Shown: positions 1-6,997 of the stretch, piece after piece
How positions within the stretch are numbered: the first letter of the stretch is position 1
Layout: each line of letters opens with the position of its first letter
From: JAOPZW01 sp963851295
GTDB taxonomy: Bacteria > Actinomycetota > Thermoleophilia > Solirubrobacterales > Solirubrobacteraceae
DNA length: 64,000 nucleotides
NCBI GenBank assembly: GCA_963851295.1
Contig: CAWKOS010000005.1
Location: forward strand, 1 to 64,000
Reading direction: 5' to 3'
Translations under genes and position numbers: made by a program
The notes under the pieces: generated by a model
The model's database searches: none
The model's input: only the letters and a program-made list of their open reading frames with translations
What the model was told of the DNA's origin: nothing

Positions 1-202
1 CACCGATGGGCTCGTGAGGTGAGGTGAGGTCGGGGCGCGGCGGGGCGGGGCGGCTGCGCCGGCGGCGGCTCTGTGGGCTTGACGGCTGGTCGGCGGGTTT
101 GGGGGCTGGCGCGGGGGTGTCGTGCGGTGTGCCGGGGCGGCGGTGAGGGTGGCGGGGATCGCCGCGAGCGCGTTGTTGATGGTGGTGGAGTGCTGGGCGC
201 GG

Positions 203-1507
203 TCAGGCGCCTGCGGGCAACGCGCGGATGCGGTTGAGGGCGTTGATGTAGTCGCCGTGCCAGGGCCAGCGGGCGGGGAGGTGAAGCGTCCAGCCGCGTG
301 CGCGCTCGGTGAGGCGGCCGGGCACGGACAGCAGCCGGCGGCGTAGCGTGCGGGCGGCGCGGACGATCGTGTCGGGCAGGCCGAGCAGCTGCGTCCAGCG
401 CAGCAGGTTGTGCGCGAGCGCGGCCAAGACGGTCCAGGCTGCGTTGGCGTAGAAGTGTCCGGAGGGGAAGTGCGCGAGCGCTTGGTCTTTGAGGTCGGCG
501 ATGACTTGCTCGACGACGGCGTGGTCGCGGTGCTCGGCCTCCGCGAGCTCGATCGCATCGCCGCGGTTGCTCAGAAACGCGAAGTGCCGCGAGTCGGGCC
601 ACAGCTCGGCCTGCACGCCGAGCAGCCGGGTGCGGCGGACGATCAGCCGGCGCCCGCCATAGGTGGTCTCGGCGATCTGCGCCTCGCCTTCGTCGGGGTA
701 GTCGATGCGCTGCCAGGCGTCCTCGTCGATCGCCTCGACCGCGGCACGGACGGTCTTGATCATCCGCACCCCGATCGAGTACTGCCAGCCCGCCCTCTCC
801 AAGAGCTCGAAGACCTTCGTGTTCCAGAAGCCGCTGTCGGCCCTGAGCAGCTTGGGGCCGGTGGCGCCCGCCCGGTCGACGCGCGCGATCAGTTCTTCGC
901 AGAAGCGCTTGATCCCCTTCTGGGTGTTCGCCGACCCCTTGCGCAACCGGATGTGCAGCGTCTCGCGGGTGTCCGCGCGCGTGGCCAGAATCGGGTGGTA
1001 GCCGAACAGGTGCGTGTAGCCGTAGGCGGCGCCCTGCTTGAGCCGGCCGCAGACCTCGCCGACGAAGCTGTCGACATCGACGATCAGGCGATCATCGCCG
1101 GGACCCGCGCCGGCCTTCCAGGCACGCTCGAGCGCCTGGCCGAGCAGCGCGTCGAGCTGGCGCACGCGCCCGAACGTGAACGCCCGCAAAAACGTCCCCA
1201 GCGTCGACGGCGCCGGCAACCAGCCGCCCAGCAGCCGCCGCGTGCGCCCGGCCCGCAGCACGTCGCAGTCGTCGATGCTGTCAGCGCCCACGACCATCGC
1301 GAACAGCAACGCCATCACCTTGCGCCCCGCGTTCGCGGCGCCAGGCAGGTCGCGGCGCAACCTCACCAGCCGGCCAGCGAGCGCCTCGATCCCCAGCCGC
1401 CCAGCGAGCGTCGCGACCAACGCGATCCCGGCGTCCGCGACCACGCGCTCATCGTCGAACTCGACCCGCACCCCATCCAGTCCGACCGGCCCGTCATCCT
1501 GCACCAC
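203..1507 (-). CDS. IS1380-family DDE transposase
   Basis: This 434-residue transposase would catalyse cut-and-paste movement of its own IS. It has the IS1380-type layout: a first Asp in an LIVDVDSFVG context (about residue 145), a second in LLRADSGFW, a glutamate in the C-terminal VVEQVIADLK segment, and a C-terminal tail ending in a WPWHGDYINAL-like motif also found in the neighbouring copy. The GTG at 1507 is preferred over the upstream TTG because AGGAGG lies 8 bases before it. The element faces away from the second IS1380 copy. Its terminal inverted repeats could not be found, and its 3' end may lie near or beyond the window edge. Confidence 0.85.
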   Translation of the reverse strand: MVQDDGPVGLDGVRVEFDDERVVADAGIALVATLAGRLGIEALAGRLVRLRRDLPGAANAGRKVMALLFAMVVGADSIDDCDVLRAGRTRRLLGGWLPAPSTLGTFLRAFTFGRVRQLDALLGQALERAWKAGAGPGDDRLIVDVDSFVGEVCGRLKQGAAYGYTHLFGYHPILATRADTRETLHIRLRKGSANTQKGIKRFCEELIARVDRAGATGPKLLRADSGFWNTKVFELLERAGWQYSIGVRMIKTVRAAVEAIDEDAWQRIDYPDEGEAQIAETTYGGRRLIVRRTRLLGVQAELWPDSRHFAFLSNRGDAIELAEAEHRDHAVVEQVIADLKDQALAHFPSGHFYANAAWTVLAALAHNLLRWTQLLGLPDTIVRAARTLRRRLLSVPGRLTERARGWTLHLPARWPWHGDYINALNRIRALPAGA

Positions 1508-1512
1508 GAAGG

Positions 1513-1574
1513 TGACCTCCTGACGCAGGACGCGGCCGCCCAAATCGACCGCTTTCTCCCTGCTCAGGAGGTCA
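1513..1574 (-). promoter_or_regulatory. RNA hairpin sequestering the transposase SD
   Basis: An 11-bp perfect inverted repeat (1513-1523 TGACCTCCTGA, 1564-1574 TCAGGAGGTCA) lies in the transposase 5' untranslated region. After a one-base bulge it extends by about five further pairs. The transposase SD AGGAGG falls wholly inside the stem, so a transcript entering from outside would fold it away. Comparable protection against read-through is known for IS10 and IS50; its action here is inferred. Confidence 0.6.
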
Positions 1575-1696
1575 TTCTTCGTTCACAGCCGGACGGAACC
1601 ACCGCTACTCCCCGGTGGATGGCACAGAAACCCGGTCTAACCTCGATTCGTCAGTGAGCGCTGGGGCGCGGGCTGGCCGTGGGGCTGAAATGTCCG

Positions 1697-1745
1697 CCTG
1701 AGCGGGGAGGATCGCGGTGTCGAGTCGCCGATCCCCCCGCTCAGG
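1697..1745 (+). promoter_or_regulatory. Leader hairpin overlapping the transposase SD
   Basis: Bases 1697-1714 pair with 1729-1745 in a 17-18 bp stem with one bulged A at 1708 and a 14-nt loop. The 3' strand ends inside the SD (AGGAGG, 1743-1748), covering its first three bases. This is the same arrangement, with different sequence, as in the neighbouring IS1380 copy. Confidence 0.6.
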
Positions 1746-1754
1746 AGGTTCACC

Positions 1755-3086
1755 TTGAAGGTGATGGGACGTTGCAGTGTTCGGACGGTAGATGTGCGGG
1801 CGGACGGCACCGGTCTGTGCTCGCGTGCGGGGACCGCGTTGTTGGCGCTCGTGGCGCAGCGGCTGGGTCTCAGCGACGTGCTTTCGGGGGCGCTTGCGGG
1901 CACGCGCGAGCGGCGCTCGGGCCATGACCCCGGGCGGGTGTTCTGCGACTTGGCGGTGATGTTGGCCGACGGCGGGCGGTGCGTCTCCGATCTGGCGGCG
2001 CTGGCCGGCCAGCCGGCGCTGTTCAGCGAGATCGCCTCTGTCTCCACTGCGCGGCGGGTGTTGCTCTCGGTCGGCGAGCCGCAGCTCGACCTCATACGCC
2101 GGGCGCGGGCGCGGGCCAGGGAGCGGGCTTGGCAGGCGGGGGCGGCACCGCAGCGGGTGGTGCTCGAGTTCGACTCGACGCCGATCACGGCCCATTCGGA
2201 GAAGGAGCTGGCCGCCGGCCATTACAAGGGCGGGTTCGGCTTTCACCCGCTGCTGGTCTCGTGCGGGCGGGAGGTGCTGGCGGGCATCCTGCGGCCGGGC
2301 AACGCCGGCGCCAACAACGCCGACGACCATCTCGAGGCGCTCGGCATGGCGCTCGAGCAGCTGCCCGCAGAGGCGCTCGACGGCGAGATCCTCGCGCGCG
2401 CCGATTCCGCCGGCGCCAGCCACGACTTCGCGTTTGCCTGCCGCGAGACCGACATCCGCTTCTCGCTGGGCTACGCGATCACCAAGCCCGTCCGCGAGGC
2501 GCTGCTGGCGCTCCCGGAGCGGGCCTGGAAGCGGGCCGTCGATGGGGACGGCCAGCCGCGCGAGGGAGCCTGGGTGGCGGAGCTGACCGACCGCGTGAAC
2601 CTCGGCGAGTGGCCGCAGGGCACCCGGCTGATCTGCCGCCGCGAGCGGCCCCACCCCGGCGCGCAGCTGTCGTTCACAGACCTCGACGGGCACCGCTTCC
2701 AGTGCTTCATCACCGACCAAGCCGGAGACGACCTCGCGGCGCTCGAGGCCGACCACCGCCAACACGCGCAGGTCGAGGACCGCGTCAAGACGCTCAAGGC
2801 GACCGGCGCAGCGCACCTTCCCTTCCACGCCTTCGCCCCAAACGCCGCGTGGCTCGAGCTCGCGCTCTGCGCCCACGATCTGACTGTCTGGACGCAAGAG
2901 CTCACGCTCGAAGGCGAGCACCGCACCTGCGAGCCCAAGCGGTTGCGCTACCGCATTCTCCATGTCGCGGGCCACCTCACCCGCCACGCCCGCCGCAGCA
3001 CGCTCCACCTGCCCGCCGACTGGCCCTGGGCCGCCGCGATCATGCGCGCGCTCAAGCGCGTCGAGGCGCTCCCCGCCTACCGCTGA
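1755..3086 (+). CDS. IS1380-family DDE transposase
   Basis: This 443-residue transposase of the complete IS aligns end to end in layout with the copy on the other strand: first Asp in VVLEFDSTPI, second in ILARADSAGA, catalytic-type Glu in QVEDRVKTLK, and the tail WPWAAAIMRAL. The TTG at 1755 is chosen because AGGAGG ends 6 bases upstream; a GTG at 1761 is the alternative. The reading frame is intact. About 209 bp of non-coding sequence separate its stop from the right inverted repeat. The two transposases are clearly diverged, so they are different elements rather than a recent duplication. Confidence 0.9.
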   Translation: MKVMGRCSVRTVDVRADGTGLCSRAGTALLALVAQRLGLSDVLSGALAGTRERRSGHDPGRVFCDLAVMLADGGRCVSDLAALAGQPALFSEIASVSTARRVLLSVGEPQLDLIRRARARARERAWQAGAAPQRVVLEFDSTPITAHSEKELAAGHYKGGFGFHPLLVSCGREVLAGILRPGNAGANNADDHLEALGMALEQLPAEALDGEILARADSAGASHDFAFACRETDIRFSLGYAITKPVREALLALPERAWKRAVDGDGQPREGAWVAELTDRVNLGEWPQGTRLICRRERPHPGAQLSFTDLDGHRFQCFITDQAGDDLAALEADHRQHAQVEDRVKTLKATGAAHLPFHAFAPNAAWLELALCAHDLTVWTQELTLEGEHRTCEPKRLRYRILHVAGHLTRHARRSTLHLPADWPWAAAIMRALKRVEALPAYR

Positions 3087-3439
3087 CGCCCGCCACCGTC
3101 CCGCTCAACCCGACCTCGACTCGCCAGCCAACCCCGGCCACCGAACGCTGCAACCGTCCGTTTGCCGCTGCCGCCCACGACACGCCGCCCGCCCTCCCAG
3201 CACACCAGCGAAGCCGCCGAACCAACACTCGCCAACCACTCACACCCGCCACAGTCACCGCCGACCATCAAGCACGGGTTACTGACGAATCGAGGCTAAG
3301 CGGCGGCGGCCGCCAGCCACACGTCGCACGCGCCGTCGCGCTGTCGCTCCCCGATCACAGAGCAGCAGCGTCGCGTCCTGACGCCGCGAGCCCAGTACTG
3401 CGCCAGGTCTAGGAACGGAAAAGTGCGCCACTGGGGCGG

Positions 3440-3637
3440 GTGGTGTCCGGTTCGCGCTCGACCGTCGGAATCGGCGTTGTGGTCGATTCGGATGGGAGGG
3501 CGCAGGAGGTGCGCAGCGCGGTGGAGTGGGCGCAGGTCCGGGCGTTGGCGGCAGACGGGGTCCCGCCACGCGAGATCGCGGCGAGGCTGGGGATCAATCG
3601 GGTCTCCTCGCGGTTTGGGGGTGAACGGGCGGCCTGA
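3440..3637 (+). pseudogene. Transposase/resolvase-like HTH N-terminal remnant
   Basis: The reading frame contains VEWAQVRALAADGVPP followed by REIAARLGINR, a helix-turn-helix of the kind that opens IS21/IS481-type transposases. The similarity stops abruptly near 3605 and the frame ends at 3637, so only the N-terminal DNA-binding part survives. It sits among other IS debris. The assignment rests on one short motif, so the family is uncertain. Confidence 0.4.
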
Positions 3638-3700
3638 AAGGCCGCGTTCGGCGCGAGTTTGCAGGGCGTTGGCCGGCTGCGGCTGGGCGCGCGAGTTGCG

Positions 3701-3861
3701 CAGGTTCTGATCGACTCACACCGCGATGATGGGCGCCGAGCAGCCGATCTGTGGGTCTTCGGTCACACGCACATCGCCGCGGTCCTCGGCGTCGCCGACG
3801 CGGGTGGTCGGCAACCCGCGCGGCCACCCGCACCGGCCGGTAGCGGACTTCGATCCGGGCG
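3701..3861 (+). pseudogene. Metallophosphoesterase C-terminal remnant, frameshifted
   Basis: Two adjacent frames together give the C-terminal signature of calcineurin-like phosphoesterases. ADLWVFGHTHIA (3743-3778) carries the metal-binding GHTH. About 20 bases later, in another frame, TRVVGNPRGHPHR (3798-3836) and then ADFDPG match the end of the same family. The frame change lies between 3778 and 3798. The N-terminal metal-binding part is absent. This is a dead gene fragment carried among mobile elements. Confidence 0.6.
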
Positions 3862-4039
3862 CGTCGCGGGGCTCCCGTGGTGGTGATGGTGGCGCACTCG
3901 CGTCGCCGCTGTACGGTAACGCCCATCGCGGTTCCGTAGTTCGCCACACCAAGCGTCGGGCATGCCCCGTTGACTTGCCGGCCCGAACGGGCGTATCAGA
4001 TGGCGTCAACGTGTTCGTCGCACCCTGAGGAGGGGAGTC

Positions 4040-4699
4040 ATGGCAACACAGCAGCCGTCGGCCACCGACGCGGGTGGCGTACAACAGGCGCCGCCGACAC
4101 CAGCGGTGCAAGAGGTCATCGTGGCGCGCGACATCAAGGTCGCCGACCCCGGGCCGCTCGGGCTCGGAGCGTTCGCGCTGACCACGTTCCTGCTGAGCAC
4201 CTTTAACGCCGAGCTTGTGCGCGGCACCGGTCTGCCCGTCGTGTTCGGCGTTGCGCTCATGTATGGAGGGATCGCCCAGATCCTTGCCGGGATGTGGGAG
4301 TTTCGCGCCGGCAACACCTTCGGCGCCACGGCATTCACGTCCTACGGTGCCTTCTGGCTGTCCTACTGGGCGCTGGTGCACTTCTACCTGGGCGACATCG
4401 TCAAGGCCGGCGCCGCCGGCAAGGCGGTCGGTCTGTACCTGATCGCGTGGGGCATCTTCACCCTGTACATGTTCGTCGCCACGTTCCGCATCAACGTCGG
4501 GTTGGTGGTCGTCTTCGGCCTGCTGGTCATCACCTTCGCGCTGCTGGGCATTGGCGATGCAGGGGCTCACGCCAACGTCCACAAGTGGGGTGGCTACTTC
4601 GGTCTGGCCACCGCGGCGGCGGCGTGGTACTGCTCGTTCGCGGGCGTCCTGAAGTCCACCTTCGACCGCAGCGTCTTGCCAGTCAAACCACTCAAGTAA
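4040..4699 (+). CDS. satP: GPR1/FUN34/YaaH (SatP-like) acetate transporter
   Basis: This 219-residue membrane protein belongs to the acetate uptake transporter family, which moves acetate or succinate with protons across the inner membrane. After a polar N-terminus of about 35 residues, PGPLGLGAFALTTFLLS begins the first of six hydrophobic segments, followed by a YGGIAQILAGMWEF motif and FGATAFTSYGAFWLS, both characteristic of the family. A strong GAGGAGGGG SD precedes ATG 4040. A long GC-rich hairpin follows the stop. It is intact although both sides are IS remnants, so it may be useful cargo. Substrate is inferred from family membership. Confidence 0.88.
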   Translation: MATQQPSATDAGGVQQAPPTPAVQEVIVARDIKVADPGPLGLGAFALTTFLLSTFNAELVRGTGLPVVFGVALMYGGIAQILAGMWEFRAGNTFGATAFTSYGAFWLSYWALVHFYLGDIVKAGAAGKAVGLYLIAWGIFTLYMFVATFRINVGLVVVFGLLVITFALLGIGDAGAHANVHKWGGYFGLATAAAAWYCSFAGVLKSTFDRSVLPVKPLK

Positions 4700-4709
4700 G
4701 ACGTCGGCA

Positions 4710-4739
4710 GGCCGCCGCGGGCTCGGTCCCGCGGCGGCC
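4710..4739 (+). terminator. Terminator hairpin after the acetate transporter
   Basis: A perfect 12-bp inverted repeat (GGCCGCCGCGGG / CCCGCGGCGGCC) with a 6-nt loop lies 10 bases after the stop codon. There is no T-run, as is common for GC-rich genomes. Confidence 0.6.
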
Positions 4740-4992
4740 CGACCCGGTGGCCGCCGCTCGAACGCCTCATGCGCGTTGCGCGTCCGGGTTGCGCGCTCAG
4801 ATCGAGCGCGGAGGTGTTCGAGAAGTGGCCAAGGACCACCGGTCCAGATGGAGCGGCTGCGGTGGGGCGCTATGGAGGTCGGTCCGGTCCGGCCTGAGGT
4901 GTAGATCGGTTGGCACCTCGCGCAGAGATGTGCGGGGACTGGGCGGCAGGGTGGTCCTGTCGCCGACACCCCAGCTCTGGGAGGTGCCGACC

Positions 4993-5283
4993 ATGGCGCA
5001 GAGTATGTCGCTCGTCGGGCTTCGATGTGCATGCGTCGCAGACGCATGCCGCGGTCCTTGAGATGTCGACCGGTGAGCTTCGTGGCGTGAAGCTGCGGAT
5101 GGCGCCGGGGCAGGTGGTGGAGTTCCTTGCGACGCTGCCCGGTCCGGTCCGTGCGGTCTATGAGGCGCGGCCGACGGGGCTCGGTCTGGCCAGGGCAGCA
5201 GCGGCGCGCGGGATCGACGTGCGGGTCGTCGCGGCGGGGAAGGTCCCGCGCGCGTCGGGGGATCGGGTCAAGACCGACAAGCG
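4993..5283 (+). pseudogene. IS110-family transposase N-terminal remnant
   Basis: A frame beginning at ATG 4993 behind GGGAGGTG reads MAQSMSLVG, then shifts by one base near 5020 into FDVHASQTHAAVLEMSTGE, GPVRAVYEARPTG and ASGDRVKTDKR, ending near 5283. This is the RuvC-like N-terminal half of IS110 transposases, including the first catalytic Asp (FDVHA). Homology then stops and the C-terminal half with its Ser motif is missing. Frameshift plus truncation mark it as a relic. Confidence 0.72.
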
Positions 5284-5737
5284 CTCCTCCACGCAGATCG
5301 TATGCGGTAGCCGTTGCGGCTCTCAACACCCGCGATTGTCAACCCGCGAAAGATGCGACGCACGAGGACCAGCCTCCTCATGCGTCCATGCTGACTAGGC
5401 CGCGGTCGGCTCGCCTTGCACTTTCAACAGCGGGGGCGTCCGGATGGCGATCGTTCAGCGAACCGGTACCTGGCCGGCGTGCCCTGTCGGCCGAGAAGCC
5501 CGTCCGTGACGGAAGCGGGTCCCACGCCCTCGGTATCCGTCTCGCCAGAAGCAGGGCGCGGGTCCGGCCGGCGGCCACGGGAACGGCGCGGACACGGCGC
5601 CACGCTGCGAGCGCTCGCTCTCGGCCGAACGCGATCGTCAACGCTACTTCGCTCGCTCGGTCTGAGCTCATCGCGCCCGGGGCGAAACGACAACTCAGCC
5701 GTTGAGACGCAGAGCGCTCGCACGCGACGATGAAGCG
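5284..5737. other. Stretch without recognisable gene
   Basis: Between the IS110 relic and the small hydrophobic reading frame ending at 5738, several open frames are Arg/Ser-rich and unlike any family I know. I see no credible start, SD, RNA gene or repeat. It is best read as decayed mobile-element DNA. Confidence 0.4.
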
Positions 5738-5865
5738 TCAGCGGCGCCTCTTCGACCGGTGCGTTGCCGCCGTCACCGCGGCGGCAATGACGAGCGTGCC
5801 GGAGATTGCGATTGCGAAGATCCAGGCCGCGGGAAGCCGATTGTTGAGGAGCCCGTTGGCGACTA

Positions 5866-6994
5866 GTGTCGTGATGGTTTAATTCGTTTGCAGTGGGGGG
5901 AGGTTGGGTGCATGCCCAATCCTGTTGCTGCTGCGATCGAGTTGACCGATGACGAGCGTGCCCAGTTGGAGGCGTGGGCGCGGCGACGAACGAGCGCTCA
6001 GGGGCTGGCACAGCGGTCGCGGATCGTGCTGGGCGCGGCCGAGGGGCTCAAGAACACCGAGATCGCCCAGCGGATCGGGGTGACGCGGCCGATGGTCACC
6101 AAGTGGCGCAACCGGTTCGCCGAGCACCGGCTCGATGGCCTGACTGATGAGCCGCGGCCGGGGCGACCGCGCACGATCACCGACGAGCAGGTCGAGGAGG
6201 TGATCGTCCGCACGCTGGAGACCACGCCCAAGGACGCCACGCACTGGTCGACGCGTTCGATGGCGCGCGAGGTCGGCCTAACCCAGAACGCGGTGCTGCG
6301 GATCTGGCAGGCGTTCGGGCTGCAGCCGCACCGCCAGCAGACCTGGAAGCTGTCCAAGGACCCGTTGTTCGTCGACAAGGTGCGCGATGTCGTCGGGCTC
6401 TACCTGGACCCGCCCGAGCGCGCGGTCGTGTTGTGCGTCGATGAGAAATCCCAGATCCAGGCGCTCGACCGGACCGCGCCGATCCTGCCGATGCTGCCCG
6501 GCACCCCCGAGCGCGCCACCCATGACTACCGGCGCGCGGGCACCTCGAGCCTCTACGCGGCGCTGGATATCGCCAGCGGGCAGGTGATCGGCCGCACCCA
6601 TGCCCGCCACCGCGCGATCGAGTTCAAGAAGTTCCTAACCACGATCGACGGCGAGGTCCCCGACGAGCTCGACATCCATCTCGTGCTCGATAACTCCTCG
6701 ACCCACAAGACGCCGGCGATCCAGCGCTGGCTGGCCGCCCACCCAAGGTTCGTCGTGCACTTCACCCCCACCAGCAGCTCGTGGCTGAACCTCGTCGAGC
6801 GCTGGTTCGCCGAGCTGACCACCAAGAAGCTCCGCCGCGGCGCGCACCGCTCCGTCCGCCAGCTCAACGCCGACATCCGCGCCTGGATCGACACCTGGAA
6901 CGAGAACCCGCGGCCGTTCGTCTGGACCAAGACCGCCGACGAAATCCTCGAATCGATCGCCCGCTACTGCAACCGAATCAATCAATCACGACAC
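5866..6994 (+). mobile_element. IS630-family insertion sequence with TA duplication
   Basis: The ends are inverted repeats: GTGTCGTGATGGTTTAATTCG at the left (5866 on) and GTGTCGTGATTGATTGATTCG inward from 6994, matching at 17 of 21 positions. TA flanks both sides (5864-5865 and 6995-6996), the expected target duplication of IS630/Tc1 elements. It lies inside the 3' end of the relaxase locus. Confidence 0.9.
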
Positions 6995-6997
6995 TAG
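5912..6997 (+). CDS. IS630-family transposase
   Basis: This 361-residue transposase has an N-terminal HTH (LAQRSRIVLGAAEGL, then VTRPMVTKWRNRF) and a DDE domain: Asp in VVLCVDEKSQIQ, Asp in IHLVLDNSSTHKT, and Glu in SSWLNLVERWFAEL. All three catalytic residues are present, so it should be active. The start is ATG 5912 after a GGGGGGAGG SD. Its stop codon TAG (6995-6997) is made by the duplicated target TA plus the flanking G, so the element itself carries no stop in this frame. Confidence 0.92.
   Translation: MPNPVAAAIELTDDERAQLEAWARRRTSAQGLAQRSRIVLGAAEGLKNTEIAQRIGVTRPMVTKWRNRFAEHRLDGLTDEPRPGRPRTITDEQVEEVIVRTLETTPKDATHWSTRSMAREVGLTQNAVLRIWQAFGLQPHRQQTWKLSKDPLFVDKVRDVVGLYLDPPERAVVLCVDEKSQIQALDRTAPILPMLPGTPERATHDYRRAGTSSLYAALDIASGQVIGRTHARHRAIEFKKFLTTIDGEVPDELDIHLVLDNSSTHKTPAIQRWLAAHPRFVVHFTPTSSSWLNLVERWFAELTTKKLRRGAHRSVRQLNADIRAWIDTWNENPRPFVWTKTADEILESIARYCNRINQSRH

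Larger units (their letters stand above)
1641..3295 (+). mobile_element. Complete IS1380-family insertion sequence (1655 bp)
   Basis: Both ends carry the same 15-bp inverted repeat: CCTCGATTCGTCAGT at 1641-1655 and its reverse complement at 3281-3295. A 4-bp direct repeat CTAA flanks the element at 1637-1640 and 3296-3299. Length, repeat size and 4-bp duplication match the IS1380 family. It contains one transposase gene. Clean ends and an exact duplication suggest a relatively recent insertion. Confidence 0.92.

Noticed and set aside
1..40. Short GAGGT/GTGAG repeats at the window start
   Set aside because: Only about three imperfect 5-bp units; not an inverted repeat matching the other end of the first IS1380 copy.
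410..1657. Long plus-strand frame opposite the first IS1380 transposase
   Set aside because: It is the antisense shadow of a GC-rich gene, Arg/Gln/Pro-rich with no domain.
5424..5863. Relaxase frame continuing past the IS630 after its removal
   Set aside because: The frame stays open for about 140 codons but is Arg/Ser-rich with poor third-position GC, while another frame shows strong coding bias across the junction.
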